Assembly: GCA_003008705.1 (NCBI GenBank)
Contig: PDUO01000002.1
Location: forward strand, 1,816,898-1,880,897
DNA: 64,000 nt
Direction of reading: 5' to 3'
Source of the DNA: Pezicula radicicola
Taxonomy: Eukaryota > Ascomycota > Leotiomycetes > Helotiales > Dermateaceae
Numbering within the stretch: position 1 is the stretch's first letter; each line of letters begins with the position of its first letter. Shown here piece by piece: positions 46,724 through 58,463 of the stretch. A program made the position numbers and the translations under genes. The notes below the pieces were generated by a model. That model saw only the letters and a list, made by a program, of their open reading frames with translations. It did no database searches and was not told the origin of the DNA.

Positions 46724-49171
46724 AGTACACATAACACTTAGCGCCGCTCCAACCGCCTATATGTTATTGACCCCAAGTAATTACTTCCCAAGTTCCTATA
46801 CCTCTCGAGAACAAGAATAAATGTGGCGTTGAATCTCTAGAAGTGAACGCAAAATGACATAAAACTTCTCGGCCCGCACTCATGGTTGATACTGTTGACC
46901 TGGTGAATATAGCTCATACGGCGCTTGGGTTAATAAGTATATGTGCTTCGCCACCTAGTAGAGGAGATTGGTGAGTTTATTCGACAGCTCCCTTCTAGCA
47001 GATGACCATGCAGGCATGCAGCTACTATAGGCGAGTTTTCTGTGTAATACCACTAAGGTGGGGTGCAAAAGTTAAATCAAGAGCCCTGGGCTGGTTGGTA
47101 CTGGTATCCAGGTAGGTGCGTTGAGAGGCCACTTCGGGATTTGGCGGGCGGTTGAGGTTGGGAGAGCTTCAGTTTGATACCGTAGCTGCTATCTCCTGCT
47201 GTACCACCAGATCTATACTGGAAATCAGTGCACCAATGATGTCCAATGGCGGGGACGGGGAGCTATACAAGAAAAAGGTACAGTACCTCCCCTCTCTCAA
47301 CTGAGCCGGAACGAGTTGGCCCGTGTCCTGCCAGCCTCTTTAAGTTCTTACCTTAAAGACGCCCAGCACAAAAATAACGACACAGTCGATACACTGGGTA
47401 AGGTAAGGTAAGGTAGGTAATAATCCTTTGTACCAGTCAGCATACTGGTACTGGGACTGGTACTAATTACTCTTCGCTTCCAGACTATTAGTCTTGCCCG
47501 TGGTCGAGTTACAGCGAGCCTATTACCGAGAAAAACTGCACAGGACTCCGTACATACAGTGTAAAATACCCTGCGACATGCGCTCGACCAATCACCGATA
47601 CCATATATTAGAGTAACCAAGACGCTGAAAAATGCACGAGAAAAAAACAATTGATGGGGGAAATAATGCGAACACGAGTCCGATCCCTTTACAGGTGTGG
47701 TCAAGAGCGCAATCGAAGAAATCTTGGTCAAAGTGGATGTTTGTGCGAACAACGCATGTCCATGGACCAAAGGACTGGTTTCGATATACTATCCGTTCCA
47801 TCAGGGCATCGGATCGTGGCGCGTCTATGGGGCAGGAAGCACCACAATTTGCTTGGAACGGACCTGGGAATGGAAGGATCATAGGCACCTTGACGATGTC
47901 AGTATGCTCGACTCAGTATGATACCGAACCGGTGCAGTGGTCGGCAAGGCAGAGGATACATCTACTATTGCCTGTACTGTACACATGAATGTACATACAG
48001 TAAACAGGAAAAGTGGGAACCCACGTATACTTCCGTATGTGTACCTTGGTTTTTTGGTCTTGGATGCTGAGAACCGATGGCATGCGGAAGTGTAGAGACA
48101 CGTCCGTCGTGACCCTCGGGCTTACCTTTACATTACTATACAGTACTATTACAGCCTCGCTCGTTGGGCATAAAGTCGAGGCTGTCAACCATCGCGTGCC
48201 CTGTGAACTGAGAAAAGCTAACAGGAGTAAATAATCATGCCATGGGCTCCATCTGGGTTATCGCGGCTTAGGGTGGCAGCACAACAGGGACATCGACGAC
48301 CATGCGTTGCACAGCTGACCGGACAGGTATTGATTTACCCAGCTCCCCATTTCCTAGGCTCTAGAATCATCTTGACATTCCTCAAGATCGGATTGTGAAC
48401 CCGCATGGCCTTTAATCGTATTCCATCATGCAGCTCAGCAACCACTTGCGAGTGATAAGGTAGGACGGAGGCTGAGACGCCGTTTCTGTGATGAAACCCT
48501 TAATGCCTGTGGGAAAGATAGATGATAGCTGGGGGCATATTCGGAATTGATTGAGGTCGGAATGAGGTCGTATGATTGGAGTTGACTATAGTCTTCTTGT
48601 GCACCCACACTGGACAAAAAAAAGTAGGTAGGCGCAAACGTAAGTGGCAACAATAATAACGGAGACGCGCATTCCTCCAAGAACGCTCTCCAGCGGAGAA
48701 ATAAGTGGCCGATTTTGACACACGGGTTACAACACCAAATCTATGTCTATTACTTTGTTATTTGCCCTCCTACTCCCCTGAACTATGAGAATTTTTGTAC
48801 TATTGCATATATTCTAAATTATCTCTTGGTCTACTTTATTATAATAAAAAAATAAGTGTAACTAATGTGTGAAACAATGCGATTTTTGGCGTTGTAGTGT
48901 GTCAAAACCGGCCACTTATTTCTCCGCTGGGGAGGGCGTTTATTCGAACCTGGGCCTGGTAAGCACCTTGATATTGTGGTATGGAGGAGTACTGTAATGC
49001 GCAAGAAAGTCGATGAAGAGAAGATCGTTGTAACGTTCGGCCCGCCATTAGGACATACTTTCGCGCCAGGAAACCCCTCCATCGTTTTCTCACTGAAAGA
49101 CCACTGCAGTTGTGCCCATAATCAACGCATTATCGCATTCATTGCATCGCAAAGACACTTCAACCCACTCA
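46724..49171. other. 2.4-kb intergenic region with a foldback element
   Basis: No gene found. Small overlapping frames at 47592-47988 lack features. GGTAAGGTAAGG-type repeats lie near 47400. A 38-nt inverted repeat pair spans 48686-48934 (separate entry). The right end is the CENP-I promoter. Confidence 0.6.
48686..48934. mobile_element. Foldback / MITE-like element with 38-nt inverted arms
   Basis: The left arm 48686-48723 and right arm 48897-48934 are reverse complements at 36 of 38 positions. The shared core on the right is GGCCACTTATTTCTCCGCTG. Weaker complementarity extends about 15 nt inwards (TTACAACACCAAATC against GATTTTTGGCGTTGTA) and a few bases outwards (GCGTT). The 173-nt centre is AT-rich and contains the perfect palindrome TTTATTATAATAAA (48835-48848). 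No coding capacity. The structure suits a non-autonomous DNA element or foldback. No clear target-site duplication could be fixed by eye, so mobility is inference. Confidence 0.6.
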
Positions 49172-51647
49172 ATGGCAGACCCTCCAGGAACAGAGGCTGA
49201 TGGAATTTCAGAATTGTTGATCGACCTTGAGAATGGTGAGTTCAAAACCCAGACGCGTCCAGTCCAGTCTCGACGCGACGATATCACGTGGCTAACGCGT
49301 CTATACAGCTGCCCAAATACCTACAAAGCAGCGGGCTATAAAGATCTCAGGGCTTGTGGATATGTTGTGTTCGAGGCTGTATGAGGATGGTCTATCCAAT
49401 TTGGCCCTGAACAAGCTCGTTGACATCATCACGCTTCCCCACTACCTCGACCAGGCCAGTGTAGGGAGCCTCATTAAAAACTTATATCCTGCCAACAAGG
49501 TGCAAGATGCTATCATTATCAAGGTCGTAGGAAGTCTTGGCCATGGCAGCGCAAAGCCTTCCTTTGCGGCTCAAACGCTGTTGTTGAAATGGCTGGTCAT
49601 GGTCTATGAAGTGCTTGAGAACCCGAGGGTCTTGTCCCAGCTGTACGGAATCCTTTTCAGCTTACTAGATACAATAGCTATCAGGTACTGCCACCGCAAA
49701 CACGTCCCTGTCTTCTGTAGCTGTCTTTTGCTGACCAACCTAGACCTCAATTGTGCCACGTGCTGGCTCTAATCACTCGACGCAAACATGTGCGGATATT
49801 CAGGATGCAAGCACTGTAAGTGGAATCACTAATTTTGCAAGTCGTTTTCTGATCGAGGCTTTCAGTATGGAAATTACAAGACACGCAGGAAATGACCCAC
49901 CTTTGGTTGGACTTATGAGAGTGTACAAAGACTATTATCCAGACTTCATCGTTGGCGATGCCACTCATGGACGAGCCTCTGTATTTACGGTAAGCGACTA
50001 CACAAAATGCAGCAAAGAGGTACTGAACATTTAGCACCCAAATATTGAATGGCGGCAAAGACTTGGAGAGATTCAGGAGGAACATTTCCAGCGCACGCAA
50101 GATGGATTACGACCTGAGCAACGAAGCTTTAGAATTACTCGGAGGGCAATCAATGGGTCGAAACGGAGAAAGTTGTCGGTGCTTCCAGATGTGCGTACTT
50201 CACATGCGCAAGAGGTAGGTAAAAGTCTATGATGGCTTTACTAGTATCCACTAACCAGCTTTAGAGCTCGATTACTTTGGAAGAAATTGAAAATGTGGCC
50301 GACTTCATTCAGAATCTCGAGAAGATTGAATTGCCAAATCAGCTAGTAGCCGTAATAGGAGATCCACTGCTCCAGAAACTCTTGCAGCTCAAGTCATCCT
50401 CAACCACATCGCTTCGAGTTGATAGCTGGCTGTTGGCATTTTTCGAAGACAAGTTGCAGTGTTCCTCAATTGAATCAGAAAAGGATATCTTAGAAATGCT
50501 CGCAGCCATTCGAGATTATACTCAGCATACGAAGGTAAGTCTACAACTTTTTGCCTGTGTTTGGATGTTAACTTGATTTCAGAAAGTGCCCAATGCATGC
50601 CTTAAGTATCTCAACTCCATGATGGAATCATGGAACGGAGTTACTGGGCGCGAAGTGATTCTAGATATCCTAACCTACACACCTATCACTCCATTTGAAG
50701 GTTTGCTTCCTCCTACGCCTCGACGCTCACTCTGCTCACAAATTCTAGAACTTCAGCAATCACTTTTCCAAACTCTCGAAGATGCTATCCTTGACGGTAC
50801 AGCGGAGTCGATGCTCGCTCTACTAAACCTCTATACCAAACTATTACAGCAGTGGACCACTACTCTCTTGGCGGAATCTCACCTATCTAACACTGATGGT
50901 CTTGCCATTAGCTCCCTTGTAATCTATATCAACACTCTTGCACTTTCGCTTCTCCAGACCTCGCCGAATGTCGCTACATATTCCACGATTCTGAATTTCT
51001 ACGAAACAGTCGCGTACCTGGTATCTCACCCCGACCTCACAGTCTTAAGATGCATCACCATCCCGCAAGAAATATTCATCTACACGCTAAACTTCACCTT
51101 CTCGCTAAACGCTGTCAGTCGTCTCTGCGGGATCCTCGCTCTCTACAAACGCGGCTTCGAACTCGCCATGTCTTCAGATGAACAACCGTACCCAAAAGAC
51201 TATGTCAATCGATTCAACGGTTTCCTCATGGACATATGCAATTGTCTCTGGAGGGGGCGTGCCTTCAACACCTCAGACGTAAATGCGCTTGGTTGCTTGC
51301 TACCCCAGAATAGCGAGGCGTCCCTGAACAAATATGTTTCCGATATTAATCCCCACCTCGCACTACCATCGTTATTTAGTCTTTCGTATTCTCCGGTCCT
51401 GTGCTTGCTGGCCATCTCATATTTCCGTGAGGAAGAAGATGCAAGGGATGACGAGATAGACATTCGACATGCAGGCCCCGTTACACAAAGATCTTTGGTT
51501 CAGCTCGGGAAGAATGGAGGGCTACCTATGCCATGGCCAGATTACAGGCTGGGGGTATTGCAGTATCTCGAGAAGAAGAGCGTTACAGGCATTGGGGAAT
51601 TGATGTACAATACGATGAAGCATCTAATGAAGAATAGTAAGGTTTGA
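49172..51647 (+). CDS. Inner-kinetochore protein CENP-I/Mis6, 716 aa, seven exons
   Basis: Exons 49172-49235, 49309-49684, 49744-49815, 49866-49989, 50035-50214, 50265-50534 and 50583-51647 join in phase to 2151 nt. The helical-repeat Mis6/CENP-I domain starts near residue 22: ENAAQIPTKQRAIKISGLVD, LSNLALNKLVDIITLPHYLDQ, then NLYPANKVQDAIIIKVVGSL and LLKWLVMVYEVLENPRVLSQ. The typical continuation is PQLCHVLALITRRKHVRIFR joined to MEITRHAGNDPPLVGLMRVYK and DYYPDF. CENP-I (Mis6 in fission yeast, Ctf3 in budding yeast) belongs to the constitutive centromere-associated network and helps place CENP-A. Length agrees with fungal members (about 680-750). An ATG 60 nt upstream is in frame, but I prefer MADPPGTEAD at 49172. 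Confidence 0.9.
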
Positions 51648-52008
51648 GAGGGGCTTGAGGCTTTTTTTGGATGTAGAAAGTAGCCATGTGGTGAAATTAG
51701 GAGTACGGACCAAATGTGAAACCAGCTTTCGATTTCCAACCTTGTTCAATGTGCATCAGTAGCCACTCTCATTCTAAAGACCTAAGTAGACTACTCCTAT
51801 AGAGTCTAGTCGTGTATTATCAATTATAAGGGCTATCGTCCCAGTACGCCCATAAGACCCAGTGCCCATTGCCACGCCCAGACTCCAAAATCCCAACATC
51901 AGAATCATCAACTTTATTACAATTCCCAAACCAGGGCTTGGCCAAAGCAGCAAACCAAAGGCAAGCCTTGCCATTCTGACACAGCTTCCAAATTCATAAG
52001 ACATGTCT
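51648..52008. other. Convergent intergenic region
   Basis: About 360 nt of 3' flank between CENP-I and the small SPT subunit. An open minus-strand frame continues through it in a different frame from the SPT gene and has no support. Confidence 0.6.
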
Positions 52009-52549
52009 CTATAACTCTTTACCCATCCCAAGCATCGTCGAATCAACACCTGCAGCGGAAAGAACCGTCTCCTTAACCTTCTCCGCCAAAACCGTGCTCG
52101 TACCTGCCGCACTCTCAATGACTGATTTCACACCCACGACAGCGCTCTCGTCTCCGTGGTAGTAGAACCAAGCGCGGTTGGTGATGAAGGCGACGTGTTG
52201 CGGGAGGTACAGAGTCATTGCTATGATGACCATACTGAAGAAAAGGAACAGGAATGAGTCTATTTGAGCAATTTATTAGCATTATATTTACTTACTCCGT
52301 GGAAAGAGGGCAGATAGGGGTATGGATGGTCTCTGTGGAATCTTCGGGGGGTTGATTGTTAGAGTGGTGGAGATGATGCGCTTGCTTACTGAAGATGAAT
52401 TTTTCGGTCGGGGTCAGCATGTAGAGGGAGAATGTAACCTGTGGATTGTCAGTATAACACTCTATTCCTTCTAGGTTCAGAAGGTTACAAACCTCATATT
52501 GGTATCTCTTCCGCTTCAGCCAGCGGAAAGCCGAATCAACCATAGGCAT
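52009..52549 (-). CDS. Small subunit of serine palmitoyltransferase (Tsc3/ssSPT-like), 118 aa
   Basis: Exons 52493-52549, 52390-52438 and 52009-52259 join in phase to 357 nt. The conserved core of the family is plain: KRKRYQYEVTFSLYMLTPTE, then KFIFNSFLFLFFSMVIIAMT and LYLPQHVAF. It has the 'M..P.E..IFN' motif, a single transmembrane helix, and a following 'YLP'. These ER proteins bind the catalytic heterodimer Lcb1/Lcb2 and stimulate the first step of sphingolipid synthesis. The C-terminal 60 residues are a soluble tail (ESAAGTSTVLAEKVKETVLS). Either of two nearby ATGs (52549 or 52543) could start translation. It is head-to-head with rrp36, 262 nt between starts. Confidence 0.85.
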
Positions 52550-52811
52550 TGTGAAAGTTGGAGGATGTTTTGTTTTTAGGGAATGAATAGTTCTGCTCGG
52601 AAGATCTTCTAGAAGCCAATGCCTGAGGGAACGTAGAGAAAGTGAGCGCCAATGGTTCGAGGAGATTTGAGAATAATATCGCAATGCTCGCCGCGCCGCG
52701 TTATTTCGGCCTTCGGGAGCTGACTAAGCGAGACTTTTTGGCAGATGGGAAATTTCTAGGCGGCGGCTTTTGCGATTTATTTACCCCACATTCTACCTCA
52801 CACTCAATATT

Positions 52812-53791
52812 ATGTCTTCAATCAAACGGAAAGCTTTGGATTCAGGTCTGCAAAGACGTGTGAGAGCTAGGAGAGAGGCCAGTGAGGAACTGGAGTCTGT
52901 TGGCTCTGCACCTTCATTGAATGGGGAAACATCTGAGAACGACTCAGAGGGTGATATTGAGAGTAAGGATGAAGACGAAGATGAAGACGGAAATGAGGAG
53001 GATGAGGTGAGCTTTGTGAATTTCTGATTATTTGTCTTGGGCCGCGCTGACCGAGAGAACAGTCTTCTACATCCGAGTCAGAAGGTCCCGACGGTGCAGC
53101 ATCAATATCCTTTGGAGCTCTCGCCAAGGCCCAAGCTATAATGAATGGGAAAGGAATGAAACCGGGCAAAAACCGCTCCATAAAGGCAGGCAATGATGAT
53201 ACCTGGGAGAATAATGAGGCGGTTGAACGAAAAGCTGGACGAAAAGATCACCGGGATTTCAATCGATCGAGTAAGCACGCACCTACGGAAATTTCCAGCA
53301 AGAAAGCCGTGTCGAGGAAACGGGAAGTTATTAGTGTGAAAAAACGGAACTACAGAGATCCTAGATTTGAACCATTAGCTGGGACATTGGATGAGTCGAA
53401 GGTTAAGGCGGCATACTCTTTTCTGGATGATTATCGAGAGGACGAGATGAAGGAATTGAAAGCCGCTATAAAGACAACCAAGGATGAGGATGCCAAGGAA
53501 AAGTTGAAGCGGACGCTATTATCCATGGAATCGAAGAAAAAGGCTCAATTGAGGAAGGACAAGGAGCAGGAGATTCTGGACAAGCATAGGAAGGAGGAGA
53601 AGGAGTTAGTCAAGCAGGGCAAGAAGCCTTTCTATCTAAAGAAGGCTGAACAGAAGAAGAGGGTGCTATTGGATCAATATGGCGAGCTGAAGGGCAAGCA
53701 ATTGGACCACGTTATTGAGAGGAGGAGAAAGAAGATCGAAGGAAAGGAGAAGAAGAGGATGCCCCTGGCTAGGAGAGGCGTTGAGCCCTAA
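52812..53791 (+). CDS. rRNA biogenesis protein Rrp36, 307 aa
   Basis: Exons 52812-53006 and 53063-53791 join in phase to 924 nt. After an acidic region (SKDEDEDEDGNEEDE), the conserved C-terminal Rrp36 domain is obvious: KKRNYRDPRFEPLAGTLDES, then AAYSFLDDYREDEMKELKAA, then KEEKELVKQGKKPFYLKKAE and KLDH-like KGKQLDHVIERRRKK. Rrp36 is a nucleolar component of the 90S pre-ribosome/SSU processome, required for early cleavages of pre-18S rRNA. The C-terminus is strongly basic with long charged helices. Length fits fungal members (about 300-350). Confidence 0.93.
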
Positions 53792-54450
53792 TCGTTCAAG
53801 CTTGATTAAAATGAGATACCCAGACTTTTGTAGCAGATGCGATATTGACTGACGAGGCAGTGCAGGGCTTAACTCATTTGAGGATATAGCATAAAGACTA
53901 GGATGTCTTGTTTGCACATCACTTCTAGCTCTCTTGATCGGACCTCCTTCCTGTGTCTGATAATCGTTCTCTTTAGCGTGGTTTTGTGTACGGTCAAATA
54001 AGTCGGAAAAGCCAGTGCTGACCATTCTATCATGTGTTTCCATGCGAAACTTCGTATTGGTTGATGGTGTTAATCTTGTTAGCGACGTGGGTCGTTCACA
54101 TTTCGAGATATTCTAACCAAGTCAACAACTTGGATAAGAAAGAAAACAATTCGTTCATTGCTGTTCTCATGCCCCTACTCCCTGTCTACTCGTAGTGATT
54201 TTTATAGTCGATGATTCAGGCCACTCAAACTAAGTCAAAAAGTCAATAAAGCGACCGCTGAGAGTCCGTTGCTTCCCGTGAGTAAGGTAATTTTTAGTAT
54301 TCACGAGGCAAAGTGCTTTCAACAATCCTATTTTAAAATCTGGCTCTCGTTGTACTGTATGTACTATTGCATTCCCCTGTACCATTTTAGTTTCGTGCTT
54401 CACTTAGGCCATGAAATTGCACCACTGTGCAAGTTAAATTTTGTTACACT
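53792..54450. other. Convergent intergenic region
   Basis: About 660 nt between Rrp36 and the subtilase 3' end. Overlapping short frames only; no recognisable feature. Confidence 0.6.
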
Positions 54451-57400
54451 CTATGCCCAAAAAGTGCAGGAGTATGCAGGCACCCACATAGTAAGACCAT
54501 TGCATTGGTCGCGCTCGTTCTTATCCACCGCGCAATCGCCCACAAGCAATCCTCCACAAGCTATTGCTCCAGCATCGCTAAGCGAAGTTGACGAGAAGTA
54601 ACAATTGCTATTCGAACCAGCATCGAAAGGGCCAAGTTTGATTGGGAATTTAGGCTTGTTCACATCGTTCGAATCAAAAGGGTGCTTTTCTCCATACACT
54701 TCCTTATCAGTGCAGGGCTTGATCTTTCCCGTTGTTGTTGCAAATACCATCCAGTAACTCTCACAAGAGGAGCCAGTTCCAGGACCAGAACCACCGTTTG
54801 GCTCGCAGTAAAGGTTCCAGCCAACCTGAATCGTGGTTGTCGAAGTTGGTGCAGCGACTGTTGTTGTTGGGCTTGGCTTAGCTGTGGCAGAAGCCTTGCT
54901 GGCAGAGACTCTGGATTTAACACTGCTAACGCTAGAGCTTTGTGATGCAAGCATAGCGGATGCGGATGCGAGGTCAAGAGTAGAATCACTGAACCAAGAG
55001 GGAAACGCTGCTATTGCCGTTGAATAGTCTCTCGACAATGATTCTAGCGACTCTCTCGAAAGGACGCTTCGAGAAGAAACTACGCTGACAAATACGCTCA
55101 GGGCCGACGCTGCACTCTGAGCTGATGCGGCACTCTGAACTGAGGCAACGCTTTGAGAAGAAACTGCGCTCATAAATATGCTGAGAGACGAAGCTACACT
55201 TTGATCTGATGAAACACTTTGGGCCGAAGCAAGGCTCATTGCTGAAGCAGCGCTCTGTGAAGAGATAACACCCCACAAACTCGAGATTTGGTCTTGAGAA
55301 AGCAGAGTGACTGTGGTAGAAGTGCTCGTGACCGTGATGAATGTTGTCGGGGCCGTCGGTGTGGACGAACTGCTTCCTGGTCCCTCAGCAGAACACATTG
55401 GGAAGTCTATGTCTTGTCGTTTCCAGGCTACATTCGGTGCTGGACAAATGAGGTTTCCTCGCAAGTCGAAGGGTATCGCTCCATTGTAGACCATGTTGCA
55501 TTGAGCGTCGAGAGTTGGTCGAATCCAGGATTTTTTCATTACGTACTTTTTGACGGTAGTGCCCCAATCTCCACCGTCGACCGGGTCTGCCATTGTGTTG
55601 ACTAAGTGGTCGTATATATCTCTGATACCCAGGAAATAGGCAATGGTGCCAGCGACGGGCGGTGCGGCTACCAAACATTAGTCAATAATATAGTCAATTT
55701 AAGTTTTCGTCTGGAGCGCTTACCAGGAGAAGTGCCGGATTTCAGTTCGGTATATCCAGGAGGTTTTGTTGGATCATAAGTCGCTACCTGGATGCCTTCG
55801 CCTGGAGCATACACAGTGACGGATGCAAATTGATTTACCTCAGCTGGAGCATATTGTGTGATGTCCAAACGGTCACCGTTATTGTTTGTAGCTCCAACAA
55901 CAATAATTGGAAGAAACGGGCTCAACAGTGCTGGGTACTGACTTATGGGCTGAAAAAGTTTCCCGTCGTTGCCGGAAGTCACCACCACAATAACTTCCAG
56001 TTCCTGGGTGAGCGTTCGGAGGAGATCGTACCATATGTAGGGGTTACCTGATGACGGGTCTGGAGGACCTGCATTTCCCCACCATGTAGGCCCAACAGGT
56101 TGGTTGAACCAACCGACGGCCATAATCATGACGGCCCTACGTTGTAGATTCTTGTCCCTCACATCATCGATTACTATCCTCAATGCATCAAAAAGAGTCT
56201 CTTCTCTAACTAATTCTCGGAAATATTCGGTATCGGATGGAATACGTTTGCATAGTGGTAGCTTGATAATGGTAGCATCTGCAGTTGATCCGAGGCCGAA
56301 CTGAGGATCAAAGATTTTTGAAAAGGTACCCGATCCATCTTCAGCGAATTAGTGCTATATTTTCTCAAAGGGTACGAGTAAAGACCTTGAGAGGGTCTCT
56401 CGGAGTTACGAGATAGTGTTTCAAGTGTATGGGAGCAAAGAAATGTACTGCTTACGGTCTACTTCGTCCGCTCGAATTTCTTGGTAGTCTATTCGAGGTT
56501 CAGGACCTTGGCCGAGAGCAGCGGGACCGGCCCATTTCCAGGTCTTTTTTCCCGGCATACTTTGGTAAGCTCTGCAGTTCGGATTGACTCCACTATCAAT
56601 GTGATAAACCATGACGTTCTTCCCGTTGGGAGGGTTGAGTCCTTCCCCGTCTAATTTCGCGAATGACTGAATATTAGACAACAAAGTCCAACGCGGTTGG
56701 GAGATTGCTCTTAACTCTGGTGGAGCAGAAAAGACTTGACGATACGTCTCGGCACGCTTCTGATAGTTCTTCAGCCGGAAATGTGATTTTTCACTTAGTT
56801 CCTGTTCGTGGGTGCTATTGTAAGTTAAGTTCTGGTGAATAGCCTTGCTTGCATCAACATCATTATACACCGCACTCAACTGGTCGAATTTGGTTGTCAT
56901 ACCAACAACCTAGAGAATTCATAAGTATGCATTGCGGACCTCAGGAAGAGTGACTTACGGCCGTCGATTTTGAGTATTCGGCAAATTGGCTTGGAGTCAA
57001 AGCCGCGCGCCAGAATACTACGAAGTCTGATGGATCGCCACAAATGAGATACGATTCAGGAGGAGTGTCTGTTTTCAGTCGATTGTCAAACGCAGTCAGA
57101 GCCCCGGGGTCAGCTTTGGTATTTGCTACTACATAATTGTAAGCAACTATGTTAGATTGGTGAATGGGTGGGGAGGCTCACATATCTGGTAAACAGTCGG
57201 AGTCTCTGTAGACGTTTCTGTGGTTGTAGTAGCTGTCGCTGAGCAACTAGTGACTTTGGCGCATGTCGTAGAGCAGGCCTGGCTTGTTCCGCTCGAAGAA
57301 CAGGTCGCAGTACACTGCGACGCTGTCTGCGATGTACATCCAGAGCTTGAGGTCATCGTCGTGGTGAATGGAGTTGCAGAACAAGCAGTAATCGAGGTGC

Positions 57401-58463
57401 AAGTCGTACTGCAAGATTTTGTGGAACCGCTAAGAGTGCAGTCTGCCGTACAGTGTGGAACAGTCGTTGCAGCACACTCTGAACTTGAGGATGTGGAAGA
57501 AAATTCTGAAGACTGCGAGTTTGTCGTTGGCTGACTGTTCGTCGGCTCTGTGTTGGTTGGAGGAGTAGGTGTTGGATTGTTGTTATCGTCGACGATTGCC
57601 GGAGGGCACTCTTTGATCAGCGGGATCGGGATGCAGGGCAAATGAAAAGATGGAAGGCCCGGTAGCTCGATCAATATGTCTGGATCTTCTGGCACGTTGA
57701 ATAGAACTAAACCACCACCTCCGCAACCAACAAGGACTGGCAGGATTGTTGTCTTTCCGCTTGAGTCAGTCGTTATCAACTCAGTATTACTTGTCCATTC
57801 AGACCGGGTGAGAAGTAAAGTTGAGAAGTTCGGAGGAGTCGTTGTAATCGTTGACGCGAATGTGGGAGAGGTCAATGGTGTAATGGTGCTGGTGCCGCTT
57901 GGCGTAGGAAGAGATAGTGAGAATTCACCAGGGGTTGGCTTTACCGATATGCTTGACGAAGTAGAGAAAGTCGTAGTGTCACTGGTACTACTTGGTGTTG
58001 AAGAGAAAATGAAGCTACCTAGAATTGATTGATTAGTCTTTTTGTAATAAGGAACAATGATCGTGTTTTAGTCGTATCAATCAGCAGAATGATTGTCTAG
58101 AATTAAATAACTACTAGTTTAATTTATAATAGAAAGATTATTCTTACCTAATGTAGATGTACTAGACTCTGTCTGAGAAATGGAGGGAAATAAAACTGAG
58201 CTACTGGTTCCATGAACTCCGAGACTGAAGGTGTTTAAAGATGAAAGCGTTAATAATAAGCTGGTGCTCTTGTGAATTGAAGAGCTCTCGGTAGTACTAG
58301 AGCTTAAGCCATGAGAGGTGACATTGCGGGAAGCCGAGCTGATAATAGTAGTCGTACTACTTGTTGAGTTGGCAAACAGTGGCTCAATCGCGTTGACTGC
58401 CAATACAGCAGTTGGTACTTCAAGCAGAAGAACTGCATAAAGAAGCAGCAATAGGATCATCAT
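54451..58463 (-). CDS. Large secreted subtilisin-like serine protease (S8), 1202 aa, six exons
   Basis: Exons 58148-58463, 57182-58018, 56959-57128, 56456-56909, 55724-56338 and 54451-55667 join in phase to 3609 nt. A signal peptide (MMILLLLLYAVLLLEV) starts the protein; it is followed by about 270 Ser/Thr/Pro-rich residues and two identical-pattern cysteine repeats (about residues 293-375). The S8 catalytic triad is complete: Asp near 546 (VMVYHIDSGVN), His593 (DHGSGTFSKI, codon split by intron 4) and Ser796 (SGTSPAAPPVAGTIAYFLG, with an intron right after it). GNDGK-type oxyanion Asn (VVVTSGNDG) is also present. Beyond the protease domain lies a Ser/Ala-rich repeat region (about 930-1030), then a Cys-containing C-terminal domain (WNLYCEPNGG; SYSCTF). 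Probably extracellular or wall-associated. Exon borders are inferred; a 35-nt alternative to intron 2 was judged too short. Confidence 0.85.
54940..55300 (-). repeat. Ser/Ala/Val-rich short-period repeats in the subtilase C-terminal half
   Basis: The encoded stretch is built from variants of a roughly 7-residue unit such as SAASAQS, SVASVQS and SVSSDQS. It includes two copies of a longer block (SIFMSAVSSQSVAS and SVFVSVVSSRSVLS). It behaves like an expanded low-complexity spacer between protease and C-terminal domain. Confidence 0.8.
57190..57465 (-). repeat. Two tandem Cys-rich modules in the subtilase prefix
   Basis: Two adjoining modules share exactly the spacing C-x7-C-x3-C-x8-C-x3-C-x5-C, each ending SAT. 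They have the shared blocks CSTTC and C-T-A-(D/T)-C. Similar Thr/Ser-rich Cys modules are found in secreted fungal hydrolases. Confidence 0.85.

Noticed and set aside
47592..47988. Overlapping frames on both strands around 47.6-48.0 kb
   Set aside because: Three plus-strand and two minus-strand frames compete; none has recognisable content or splice support.
54682..55605. Plus-strand frames (87-105 codons) opposite the subtilase 3' exon
   Set aside because: Antisense shadows of the Ser/Ala-rich repeat coding sequence.
56339..56460. Apparent loss of the subtilase catalytic histidine (frame reads DGSGT)
   Set aside because: Correct splicing creates a CAT codon across the intron (DHGSGT), so the triad is intact.
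57147..57181. 35-nt intron 2 in the subtilase gene
   Set aside because: Too short for fungal splicing; a 53-nt intron using the next TAG acceptor (57129-57181) is also in phase and more plausible.
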